Below, piece by piece: positions 37,657 through 46,387 of a stretch of DNA of 64,000 nucleotides (the first letter of the stretch is position 1; each line of letters begins with the position of its first letter). Origin of the DNA: Corynebacterium frankenforstense DSM 45800 (GTDB lineage Bacteria; Actinomycetota; Actinomycetes; Mycobacteriales; Mycobacteriaceae); the NCBI RefSeq assembly GCF_001941485.1, contig NZ_CP009247.1, forward strand, positions 2,108,001 through 2,172,000, in the 5' to 3' direction. The notes below the pieces were generated by a model. It was not told where the DNA came from. It saw only the letters and a list, made by a program, of their open reading frames with translations, and searched no databases. Position numbers and translations under genes: made by a program.

Positions 37657-39035
37657 CCGACAAGCTCAACCGTTCCACCGTCGACGCCCCGGCGCGCCCC
37701 GTGCGCCTGGTCCACCTGGGCCTGGGCGCGTTCCACCGCGCCCACCAGGTCTGGTACACCCAGCACGCCGAGGACTCCGCCGACTGGGGTTACTGCTCCT
37801 TCACCGGCCGCAGCCCGCGGCTGTCCGACCAGCTCGTCCCCCAGGACGGCCTCTACACCCTGGTCACCCGCTCCGGCGACGGCGACTCCACCGAGCTGAT
37901 CACCGCGCTGTCCGAGGCGCAGCCGGCCGCCAACCTCGCCCGCCTGGTCGAACTCGTCGCCGACGAGAGGCTCGCCGTGATCACCCTGACCGTGACCGAG
38001 GCCGGCTACCACCTCACCGACGACGGCGCGCTGGATACCGCCGACGCCGACGTCGCCGCCGACATCGAGGCGCTGCGCGCCACGATTTCCGACGCCGCGG
38101 TGCCCGACTCCCTGGCCACCGCCGCCGGGCGCGTGGTTGCGGCCCTTAACGCCCGGCGCGCTGCCGGCCACGGGGGCCTCGCGGTGATGAGCTGCGACAA
38201 CGTCGCCGACAACGGACCCATGACGCGGACCGCCGTGCTGGGCACGGCGCGTGCCGTCGACGAGGGGCTGGCCGAGTGGATCGAGGCGGAGGTGACCTTC
38301 CCGTCGACCTCGATCGACCGGATCACCCCGGCGACGACCGACGAGCTGATCGCCGACGTCGAGCGCGAGACCGGCTACGCCGACCACGCCCCCGTGGTCA
38401 CCGAGCCCTTCGCCTCCTGGGTCATCGAGGGCGAGTTCCCCGCCGGGCGCCCGGCCTGGGAGACCGCCGGCGCCGAGTTCGTCGACGACATCGAGCAGTA
38501 CGAGCGCCGCAAGCTGTGGCTGCTCAACGGCTCGCACTCGCTGATGGCTTACTACGGCCAGCTGCGCGGGCACGCCACCGTCGCCGACGCGATCGGGGAT
38601 TCGACCGTGCGCCGGCGCGTCGAGGCCCTGTGGGACGAGGCCGCCGAGCACCTCACCGCACCCGGCCTGGACATCCCGGGCTACCGGGAGGCGCTCATCG
38701 AGCGCTTCGAGAACCCGCGCATCCGTCACAACCTCGCCCAGATCGGCGTCGACGGCGGCACGAAGCAGCGCATGCGCGCGGTGCCGATCATGAAGGCCGA
38801 GCGCGCCGCCGGGCGCTCCGGCGCGGCCGCCGCGTTCTCCGTGGCCGCCTGGATCGCGTTTCTGACCCGCGACGACGCCGAGATCAAGGACGCCCGCGCC
38901 GCGGACCTCGACGCCGCCCGCCGCGAGTCCGACCCGGTGGCCGCGCTGGTCGCGGCCCTCGACGAGGAGCTCGCCGGCGACGCGGAGGCCGTGGAGCTCA
39001 TCCGCGGCCTGGTCGACGAGATCCGCGCCGAGTAG
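37653..39035 (+). CDS. uxuB: Mannitol dehydrogenase family, probable fructuronate reductase
   Basis: A 460-aa polyol dehydrogenase of the long-chain family. LVHLGLGAFHRAHQ is the N-terminal nucleotide-binding loop, and KLWLLNGSHSLMAYYGQLRG carries the catalytic Lys-xxxx-Asn-x-x-His pattern. Mannitol and tagaturonate dehydrogenases share the fold. Position between uxaC and the ManD-type dehydratase makes NADH-dependent reduction of fructuronate to mannonate the best guess. It is translationally coupled to uxaC. Confidence 0.85.
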   Translation: MTDKLNRSTVDAPARPVRLVHLGLGAFHRAHQVWYTQHAEDSADWGYCSFTGRSPRLSDQLVPQDGLYTLVTRSGDGDSTELITALSEAQPAANLARLVELVADERLAVITLTVTEAGYHLTDDGALDTADADVAADIEALRATISDAAVPDSLATAAGRVVAALNARRAAGHGGLAVMSCDNVADNGPMTRTAVLGTARAVDEGLAEWIEAEVTFPSTSIDRITPATTDELIADVERETGYADHAPVVTEPFASWVIEGEFPAGRPAWETAGAEFVDDIEQYERRKLWLLNGSHSLMAYYGQLRGHATVADAIGDSTVRRRVEALWDEAAEHLTAPGLDIPGYREALIERFENPRIRHNLAQIGVDGGTKQRMRAVPIMKAERAAGRSGAAAAFSVAAWIAFLTRDDAEIKDARAADLDAARRESDPVAALVAALDEELAGDAEAVELIRGLVDEIRAE

Positions 39036-39265
39036 CAGCCCCCGCGGGGCGAGGCCACCCGGCGCGCTGCGCCAGGTGCCCCGTCCCGGCGCCACCGCCC
39101 GGCGCCACGGCCCGCTCTGTGCCGCACCGGCGGCCTGGGCCGAGAGACCCCGGCAGGCGCCGCACCAGACCGGGAACAGACCGACAACTGCATACCGCGA
39201 CAACCGAAGAACGTCTCCTCCCCGAGCTCGCCCGGTATCCCGGGCCACAACGCGAAAGGAACCCC
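39036..39265 (+). promoter_or_regulatory. Intergenic region before uidA with possible regulatory motif
   Basis: 230 bp of GC-rich sequence without a gene. Near its 3' end, GACAACTGCATACCGCGACAAC (two GACAAC copies, 39183-39204) resembles elements before the symporter and manD. AAAGGA precedes the uidA ATG. Confidence 0.35.
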
Positions 39266-41089
39266 ATGCTCACCCCGAAGGACACCCCGACCCGCGAGAC
39301 CCGCGTACTGGACGGCACCTGGCGCTTCGCCGTCGACTGGGACAACGACCTCGACCCGGCCACCCTGACCTCCGAGGGCCTGCCCGGCGGCCTCGAGATC
39401 GCCGTGCCGGCCTCCGTCAACGACCTCTTCGCCGACGAGGAGGTGCGCAACCACGTCGGCTACTGGTGGTACCAGCGCCGCGTGCGCGTCCCGCGTGGCT
39501 GGGGCGAGGACCAGGTCCTGGTCCACTTCGGCTCCGCCACCCACGCGGCCACCGTGTGGGTCGACGGCCACGAGGCCGGCTCCTTCAAGGGCGGCTACAT
39601 GCCCTTCGAGTTCGACATCACCGACCACGTCACCGCCGGCGAGGAGTTCCTGCTGACCGTGCGCGTGGACAACCGCCTGGACAACACCTGCATCCCCCCG
39701 GGAACCGTCACCGAGCTCCCCGACGGCCGCCGCCAGCAGAACTACCTGCACGACTTCTACAACTACACCGGCCTGCACCGCTCGGTGACCCTGGTCGCCC
39801 GCCCGCAGCGCCACGTCTGCGACGTCACGGTCACCACCTCCTACGAGGGCACCACCGGCACGGTGAACTGGGAGATCGAGCAGGCCGTGGACGGCGACGT
39901 CAAGGTGCACGTCGTCGACAAGCAGACCGGCAAGACCGTCGCCGAGGGCGAGGGGGCCACCGGCAGCGCCGAGATCGCGGACGTCACCCTGTGGACCCCG
40001 GGCGTCGGCGGCCTCTACGACCTGGTCATCGAGCTCGTCGACGGCGACGAGGTCGTCGACTCCTACGCCCAGCACTTCGGCGTGCGCACCGTGGAGGTCC
40101 GCGACAACGAGTTCCTCATCAACGGAAAGCCGTTCTACTTCACCGGCTTCGGCATGCACGAGGACCACGAGACCCTGGGCAAGGGCCACTCCAACGCCCA
40201 CATGATCCAGGACACCGAGCTGCTGTCCTGGATCGGCGCGAACTCGCTGCGCACCAGCCACTACCCCTACGCCGAGGAGTTCATGGACTTCTGCGACCGC
40301 CACGGCATCGTCGTCATCGACGAGACCCCGGCTGTGGGCCTGAACTGGGGCATGGCCGGCGGCATCCTGGACTCCGGCGGCGGCGAGACCTTCGAGAAGG
40401 GCCACGTCGACGACGACACCCAGGCCCAGCACCGCCTCGAGATCGAGCGCCTGATCGCCCGCGACAAGAACCGCCCCTCGGTGGTCATCTGGTCGATCGC
40501 CAACGAGCCGGACAGCTCCGGCCGCGGCGCCCGCGAGTACTTCGAGCCGCTGGCCCAGCTGGCCCGCGACTGCGACCCGACCCGCCCCGTCGGCTTCGTC
40601 AACGTCACCTTCGCCACCCCGGACGAGGACAAGATCACCGACCTGTTCGACGTGATCATGATCAACCGCTACAACGGCTGGTACTTCCAGACCGGCGACC
40701 TGGTCTCCGCCGAGCAGACCATGTCCGAGGAGCTCGCCGGCTGGGAGAAGTACGGCAAGCCGATCATCTACACCGAGTTCGGCGCCGACACCGTCGCCGG
40801 CCTGCACTCCGTGTACAACCAGCCGTTCACCGAGGACTTCCAGGTCGCCTACCTGGAGATGTGCGCGCGGGTCTTCGACTCGAGCAAGTGGGTCGTCGGT
40901 GAGCAGATGTGGAACTTCGCCGACTTCCAGACCAAGTACGGCTACGCCCGCGTCGACGGCAACAAGAAGGGCGCGTTCACCCGCGACCGCCGCCCGAAGG
41001 CCGCCGCCCGCTACCTGCGCGGCCGCTGGACCGCCAAGGACGAGGCCGCCTACGGCCGCCGCGACTGGCGCATCCGCGAGCGCGGCTGA
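39266..41089 (+). CDS. uidA: Beta-glucuronidase (GH2)
   Basis: Hydrolyses beta-D-glucuronides, freeing glucuronate for UxaC. The 607-aa protein is collinear with E. coli GUS (603 aa). It has a jelly-roll sugar-binding domain, an immunoglobulin-like domain and a TIM barrel. The acid/base is Glu414 (IANEPDS) and the nucleophile Glu504 (IYTEFGAD), nearly the same numbering as E. coli (413/504). MINRYNGWY and NFADFQTKYGYARVDGNKKGAFTRDR, with the Asn-Lys pair that recognises the carboxylate, support glucuronidase over galactosidase. No signal peptide, so glucuronides are imported first. AAAGGA precedes ATG 39266. Confidence 0.95.
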   Translation: MLTPKDTPTRETRVLDGTWRFAVDWDNDLDPATLTSEGLPGGLEIAVPASVNDLFADEEVRNHVGYWWYQRRVRVPRGWGEDQVLVHFGSATHAATVWVDGHEAGSFKGGYMPFEFDITDHVTAGEEFLLTVRVDNRLDNTCIPPGTVTELPDGRRQQNYLHDFYNYTGLHRSVTLVARPQRHVCDVTVTTSYEGTTGTVNWEIEQAVDGDVKVHVVDKQTGKTVAEGEGATGSAEIADVTLWTPGVGGLYDLVIELVDGDEVVDSYAQHFGVRTVEVRDNEFLINGKPFYFTGFGMHEDHETLGKGHSNAHMIQDTELLSWIGANSLRTSHYPYAEEFMDFCDRHGIVVIDETPAVGLNWGMAGGILDSGGGETFEKGHVDDDTQAQHRLEIERLIARDKNRPSVVIWSIANEPDSSGRGAREYFEPLAQLARDCDPTRPVGFVNVTFATPDEDKITDLFDVIMINRYNGWYFQTGDLVSAEQTMSEELAGWEKYGKPIIYTEFGADTVAGLHSVYNQPFTEDFQVAYLEMCARVFDSSKWVVGEQMWNFADFQTKYGYARVDGNKKGAFTRDRRPKAAARYLRGRWTAKDEAAYGRRDWRIRERG

Positions 41090-41368
41090 CCCCGCCGCCG
41101 GCACCGCCCTGGCCCGCCGCCGCAGCTGACGGCGGGCCCGGTGCGACGCGACTGGCGCACCGTCACCGAGGTGACGGTGGGCCGCTGCGCCGCACCGGCA
41201 ACAGCGCGGACCACACGGGCGCGGGCCTTCGGGCCCGGACCCGGGTCCGCCGCCCACAGACCTGCACAACTGAATAACCCGACAGTCGGGAGCGACCGGG
41301 GTGCTGCGAGGACGCAGACGGCCGGCAGTCTCCCCAACAAACGCCTCCCCTCCCCCTAGGAGCTGATC
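41090..41368 (+). other. Intergenic region between uidA and the symporter
   Basis: No gene seen. It contains a hairpin CACCGTCAC-CGAG-GTGACGGTG (41159-41180) and a GC-rich fold near 41220-41245. GCACAACTGAATAACC (41264-41279) is a possible promoter element similar to the one before uidA. Confidence 0.4.
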
Positions 41369-43480
41369 GTGACCACCACCAAGCCCTCTCCCGGTCTGGC
41401 GACCGGGCAGATGAAGAACCGCCGGGTGATCTCCTACGCGCTCGGCGACGCGGCCAACAACCTCTCGTTCCTGATGACCTCGATGTTCCTGATGGTCTAC
41501 ATGACGGAGATCGCCGGCGTCGCCGCCGGGGTCGCCGGCGCCATCTACGGCATCACCAAGATCTGGGCCGGTATCGCCGACCTGATCGCCGGTCAGACCG
41601 TCGACCGCTTCGACACCCGCTTCGGCCGCCTGCGCCCGTGGGTGCTCTTCGGCTCCCTGCCGCTGGCGATCGTCTTCGTCCTGCTGTTCAGCGTCCCCGC
41701 CGGCCTCGGTGCCACGGCCACCGTCGCCTGGATCTTCCTCTTCGACGCGCTGTTCCAGCTGGCCTACTCCTTCGTCAACATCCCCTACGGCTCGCTGTCG
41801 GCCGCGATGACCCAGAACCCGGTCGACCGCTCGAAGCTCTCCGGTGCCCGCGCCATCGCCGGCGCCGTCACGGGCGTGGCGCTGTCCTTCGTCGTCGCCC
41901 CGCAGTTCGACGACACCACCGGCGACGGCATCCGCCTGAAGTTCACGCTGACCTGCATCGGCCTGGCCGCGCTGGCCATCGGCTTCTACTTCATCTGCTT
42001 CCTCAACTGCAAGGAGGAGGTGCCGAAGCCGACCGGCAAGATCTCCTTCCGCGAGACCTTCAAGATGATCCGGCAGAACCGCCCGCTGATCGTGCTGTGC
42101 CTGGTCGCGCTGTTCCTCCTGGCCTCGCTGTTCACCATGAACGCGGTGGGCATGTACTTCGCCACCTACGTGCTGGGCAACTCCGCCTACTACACCTGGC
42201 TGATGCTCGCCCAGACCGTGGGCACCGTGCTCGCCGCCTCGCTGACGGCGACGCTGACCGCGCGCATCGGCAAGCGCAACGGCTACATGCTCATGGGCGC
42301 CTTCGCGGTGCTCGGCTACGTCACCATCTTCTTCGTGCCCGAGGGCGGCCTGCTGATGGCCGTCGCCGGCTGGTTCCTCTTCGGCATCGGCAACGGCGGC
42401 ACCAACGCCCTGATGTTCTCCATGCAGGCCGACACCGTCGACTACGGCGAGTGGCGCACCGGCATCCGCGCCGAGGGCGGCTCCTACTCGGTCCTGTCCT
42501 TCATCCGTAAGTGCGGCCAGGGCATCGGCGGCTGGGCCGGCGCCGCGATCATCGGCGCCTTCGGCTACGTGGCCAAGGCCCCCGAGCAGTCCGCCGAGGC
42601 CCTCCAGGGCATCCGCGTGGCCACCGGCCTGGTCCCCGCCGTGCTCGCGATCATCGCGATCCTGGTCGCCCTCTTCTACAAGCTCAACTCCGAGGAGCAC
42701 GCCCGCATCGTCTCCGAGCTCAACGAGCGCCGCACCCAGGACGCCGTCGCCTCGAGCAAGGGCGTCTCCGGCGACGCAGTCAAGACCGCCGCGCCCGGCA
42801 ACCGCAGCACGCTGCTGTCCCGCCTGGACCAGCCGCACCCGCCGATCGTGACCATGTTCGGTCTGCGCGGCTCCGCGGCCACCGACATCGCCCCGCGCCT
42901 GGCCGACCGCCTCGGCGTGAAGTACATCCCGCAGGCCTTCAGCTCCGACGAACTGGCCGAGGCCGGCGAGGAGGTCGCGCTGCTGACCGACTCGGGCATC
43001 TCGCGGTGGATGCGCAAGGTCTCGCTGACCGGCTCCGACCTCTCGCAGGCCTCCAACCTGGCGGCCAACCGCAAGATCGCCAACGACAACACCTACACGG
43101 TGCTCAAGTCCGTCGACGGCGGCGGCGTGATCATGGGCCGCAACTCCGCGCTGGTGCTCAGCCGCGTGGTCGGCGCGCTGCACGTGCGCATCGTCTCCCC
43201 GCTCGAGAAGCGCATCGACCGTGTGGTGCGCGTGACGGGCCTGGACCGCGCGGCGGCCAAGCGGCAGTGCCGAACCGAGGACCGCATGCGCGCCGAGATG
43301 GCCAACGCCCTCTACCAATGGGACCCGAACGACGACGAGTACTACGACCTGGTGCTCAACTCCGGCCAGCTCTCCCGCAGCCAGATCATCGAGCTGATCG
43401 CGGAGACCTACCGCGCGAAGTTCCCGGGCTACGTCTCCCAGAAGATGATCGAGGAGGACCAGTCCGCCGGAAAGGCCTGA
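41369..43480 (+). CDS. GPH-family glycoside/glucuronide symporter fused to a cytidylate-kinase-like domain
   Basis: A 703-aa protein starting at GTG 41369 after AGGAG. Residues about 15-455 are a twelve-helix GPH cation symporter like UidB/GusB: SYALGDAANNLSF, WAGIADLIAGQTVDRFDTRFGRLRPWVL, IPYGSLSAAMTQNP, MQADTVDYGEWRTG. After a polar linker, residues about 490-703 resemble the cytidylate kinase-like family: GLRGSAATDIAPRLADRLG (498-516), then VVRVTGLDRAAAKRQCRTEDRMRA and DEYYDLVLNSGQL. The P-loop lacks the usual GSGG/GK residues, so it may sense or bind nucleotides rather than phosphorylate. GusB-type carriers normally end near 460 aa. It probably imports glucuronides for UidA. Confidence 0.85.
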   Translation: MTTTKPSPGLATGQMKNRRVISYALGDAANNLSFLMTSMFLMVYMTEIAGVAAGVAGAIYGITKIWAGIADLIAGQTVDRFDTRFGRLRPWVLFGSLPLAIVFVLLFSVPAGLGATATVAWIFLFDALFQLAYSFVNIPYGSLSAAMTQNPVDRSKLSGARAIAGAVTGVALSFVVAPQFDDTTGDGIRLKFTLTCIGLAALAIGFYFICFLNCKEEVPKPTGKISFRETFKMIRQNRPLIVLCLVALFLLASLFTMNAVGMYFATYVLGNSAYYTWLMLAQTVGTVLAASLTATLTARIGKRNGYMLMGAFAVLGYVTIFFVPEGGLLMAVAGWFLFGIGNGGTNALMFSMQADTVDYGEWRTGIRAEGGSYSVLSFIRKCGQGIGGWAGAAIIGAFGYVAKAPEQSAEALQGIRVATGLVPAVLAIIAILVALFYKLNSEEHARIVSELNERRTQDAVASSKGVSGDAVKTAAPGNRSTLLSRLDQPHPPIVTMFGLRGSAATDIAPRLADRLGVKYIPQAFSSDELAEAGEEVALLTDSGISRWMRKVSLTGSDLSQASNLAANRKIANDNTYTVLKSVDGGGVIMGRNSALVLSRVVGALHVRIVSPLEKRIDRVVRVTGLDRAAAKRQCRTEDRMRAEMANALYQWDPNDDEYYDLVLNSGQLSRSQIIELIAETYRAKFPGYVSQKMIEEDQSAGKA

Positions 43481-43499
43481 CCCCCCCTGAACCGCGCAC

Positions 43500-43526
43500 G
43501 ACCCCGGCCCCTCCGGCCGGGGTCTT
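43500..43526 (+). terminator. Terminator after the symporter gene
   Basis: A perfect 10-bp stem GACCCCGGCC / GGCCGGGGTC with a CCTCC loop, followed by TTCG, 20 nt after the stop. It separates the symporter from manD. Confidence 0.75.
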
Positions 43527-43616
43527 CGCGTCCCACGGTACCGGCGGGTCCGGGCGCACCGCGGCGGGCGGCGTTCCACCCCGACCAGCCGCAGCGGCCG
43601 CAGCCACGGCGACCAC

Positions 43617-43674
43617 CGGGACGTCGGCAATCGCGGCAATCGCGGCAATCACGGCAACTCCGTGCAACTGCTTT
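43617..43674 (+). promoter_or_regulatory. manD regulatory region: dispersed motif, four 9-bp tandem repeats, direct repeat
   Basis: A dispersed motif (43617-43631) runs into four tandem 9-mers, CGGCAATCG, CGGCAATCG, CGGCAATCA and CGGCAACTC (43625-43660). These are followed by GGCAACTCCGTGCAACT (43653-43669), which differs from the uxaC element (36192-36208) at one position. Regular 9-bp spacing suggests an array of protein-binding half-sites. Confidence 0.5.
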
Positions 43675-43791
43675 ACTGCCCCTCCCCACCCCACGGATAC
43701 TGGTCCCAGAGCGCCCCACGAGGGGCCCGGGGCGCGCCGGAACCGCCCGCCACCAGCCCGGACGCCCCGCCGAACACAGAAAGGACCCGCT

Positions 43792-45027
43792 ATGTCCGCC
43801 AAGATCACCAAGGCCGAGGTCTACGTCTTCTCGACCTCCCGCAACTTCGTCACCCTCCGCGTCGAGACCGACGACGGCGTGGTCGGCGTCGGCGACGCGA
43901 CGCTCAACGGCCGCGAGCTGGCCGTCGCCCACTACCTCAAGGACCACGTCTGCCAGCTGCTCGTCGGCCGCGACGCCCGCAACATCGAGGACACCTGGCA
44001 GTTCCTCTACCGCTCCGCCTACTGGCGCCGCGGCCCCGTGACCATGGCCGCCGTCGCCGCCGTGGACATGGCCCTGTGGGACATCAAGGGCAAGATGGCG
44101 AACATGCCGGTCTACCAGCTGCTCGGTGGCGCCTCGCGCACCGGGGCGCGCGCCTACGGCCACGCCTCCGGCACCGACCTGGAGAGCCTGTTCGACTCCA
44201 TCCGCTACGAGATGGAGCTCGGCTACACCATGATCCGCGTGCAGACCTCCGTGCCGGGCATCAAGAAGCTCTACGGTGTGGCCGCCCAGGAGCAGTCCTC
44301 CGGGCAGCGCTACGACTTCGAGCCGGCCAACCGCGGCGACTGGCCCGTCGAGGAGGACTGGGACTCCGCGGCCTACATGCGCCACGTGCCCACCGTCTTC
44401 GAGGCCGTGCGCAACGAGTTCGGCCCCGAGCTGCCGCTGCTGCACGACGGCCACAACCGCCTGACCCCGCGCGAGGCCGCGCAGTTCGCCAAGTCGCTCG
44501 AGCCCTACGACCTGTTCTGGCTCGAGGACGTCACCCTCGGCGAGAACCAGGAGAACCTGCGCTACGTGCGCCAGCAGTCGACCACCCCGCTGGCCATCGG
44601 CGAGGTCTTCAACTCCGTCTACGACATCAAGGACCTCATCGACAACCAGCTCATCGACTACGTGCGCTGCGCGACCACCCACTTCGGCGGCATCACCCCG
44701 CTGAAGAAGGTCATGGCGCAGGCCGAGCCGTACCAGATCAAGTCCGGCTTCCACGGCCCCACGGACGTCTCGCCGATCGGCTTCGCCGCCGAGCTGCACC
44801 TGGACATCAACATCCACAACTACGGCGCCCAGGAGTACATGACCCACTCCAAGGAGACCCTCGAGGTCTTCGAGACCTCCATGACCTTCGAGAACGGCCT
44901 GCTGCACCCGGGCGACAACCCCGGCCTGGGCGTGGAGTTCCACCCGGAGATCGCCGAGAAGTTCCCCTACGAGCAGGCCTACCTGCCCTACAACCGGCTC
45001 GCGGACGGCACCGTCCACAACTGGTAG
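43792..45027 (+). CDS. manD: D-mannonate dehydratase, enolase superfamily (ManD)
   Basis: Dehydrates D-mannonate to 2-keto-3-deoxy-D-gluconate (KDG). The 411-aa protein is an enolase-superfamily enzyme, unrelated to the UxuA dehydratase of E. coli. N-terminal capping domain: RNFVTLRVETDDGVVGVGDATLNGRE. Barrel features include YGHASGTDLE, the HDGHNRLTPREA metal/base segment, FWLEDVTLGENQENLRYVRQ, and HGPTDVSPIGFAAELHLDINIHNYG. AAGGA precedes the ATG. It has its own regulatory region and completes glucuronate to KDG conversion. Confidence 0.9.
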   Translation: MSAKITKAEVYVFSTSRNFVTLRVETDDGVVGVGDATLNGRELAVAHYLKDHVCQLLVGRDARNIEDTWQFLYRSAYWRRGPVTMAAVAAVDMALWDIKGKMANMPVYQLLGGASRTGARAYGHASGTDLESLFDSIRYEMELGYTMIRVQTSVPGIKKLYGVAAQEQSSGQRYDFEPANRGDWPVEEDWDSAAYMRHVPTVFEAVRNEFGPELPLLHDGHNRLTPREAAQFAKSLEPYDLFWLEDVTLGENQENLRYVRQQSTTPLAIGEVFNSVYDIKDLIDNQLIDYVRCATTHFGGITPLKKVMAQAEPYQIKSGFHGPTDVSPIGFAAELHLDINIHNYGAQEYMTHSKETLEVFETSMTFENGLLHPGDNPGLGVEFHPEIAEKFPYEQAYLPYNRLADGTVHNW

Positions 45028-45120
45028 TCCACCGGGCGCGGTCCCCGCGGGCCACGCCCACACCCGGCGCGCGCGGCGCACGACCCGCGCCGCCGGCGCA
45101 GCAACTAGAAGGAGAACGAG

Positions 45121-45621
<501 letters not shown>

Positions 45622-45712
45622 TACGGCGCTCGCCGACGCCGCGCGGCGCGACGTCGGCAAGCACGCGCCGCCACGGCGCCCCAAGACCTGCCGCCCGCGA
45701 CGCGGCAACCCC

Positions 45713-45743
45713 GGCCCCGGGACACACCGCGTGTCCCGGGGCC
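45713..45743 (+). terminator. Strong hairpin after gntK
   Basis: A 13-bp stem GGCCCCGGGACAC / GTGTCCCGGGGCC with an ACCGC loop. No T-run follows on the plus strand (GAAAACC), so termination is likely but not classical. Confidence 0.5.
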
Positions 45744-45824
45744 GAAAACCGTGCACCCCCGCCCGGGCGCGCCCGACTACGCTTAGCCGGAAGGAACTTT
45801 CCGCCCCGACCGTCAGGAGACCGC

Positions 45825-46382
45825 ATGAAGGCACTCGTCATCGTCGACACCCAGAACGACTTCTGCCCCGGCGGCGCGCTCGGCACCGCGGACGGCGACC
45901 GGGTGGCCGCCGCCATCGCCGAGGTCGTCGCCCGTGGCGCGGGCGGCTGCGAGCACGTCGTGGCCACCCAGGACTGGCACATCGACCCGGGCAGCCACTT
46001 CGCCGAGAACCCCGACTTCGTGCACACCTGGCCCGTGCACTGCCGCGCGGACACCGAGGGCGCGGCGATGCACCCGGCGCTCGCCGACGCCGCCGTCGAG
46101 GAGTACTTCCACAAGGGCCAGTACGACGACGGCTACTCCGGCTTCTCCGGCACCACCCCGGACGGCGGGCAGGACCTGGAGGCCTGGCTGCGCGCGCACG
46201 ACGTCACGCAGGTCGACGTGTGCGGCATCGCCACGGACTTCTGCGTGCGCGCCACCGCGCTCGACGCCCTCGAGCGCGGCTTCTCGGTGCGCGTGCTGAC
46301 GTCGCTGTGCTCGCCGGTCAGCGAGGAGGGCGGCGCCGCCGCGATCGAGGAGATGCGCGCCGCCGGCGCCGAGATCATCTAG
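45825..46382 (+). CDS. pncA: Nicotinamidase/pyrazinamidase
   Basis: A 185-aa cysteine hydrolase converting nicotinamide to nicotinate for NAD salvage. Catalytic Asp8 (VDTQNDF), Lys97 (HKGQYDDGYSGF) and Cys140 (GIATDFCV) are all present, as are the metal ligands Asp50, His52, His58 (DWHIDPGSHF). Length matches M. tuberculosis PncA (186). AGGAG stands at good spacing before the ATG. Confidence 0.95.
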   Translation: MKALVIVDTQNDFCPGGALGTADGDRVAAAIAEVVARGAGGCEHVVATQDWHIDPGSHFAENPDFVHTWPVHCRADTEGAAMHPALADAAVEEYFHKGQYDDGYSGFSGTTPDGGQDLEAWLRAHDVTQVDVCGIATDFCVRATALDALERGFSVRVLTSLCSPVSEEGGAAAIEEMRAAGAEII

Positions 46383-46387
46383 GTCGG

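Noticed and set aside
38726..43648. A 1640-codon open frame on the minus strand across uidA and the symporter gene
   Set aside because: It is antisense to uidA and the symporter, whose catalytic residues, membrane helices and codon pattern are clear. Long antisense frames are expected at this GC content.
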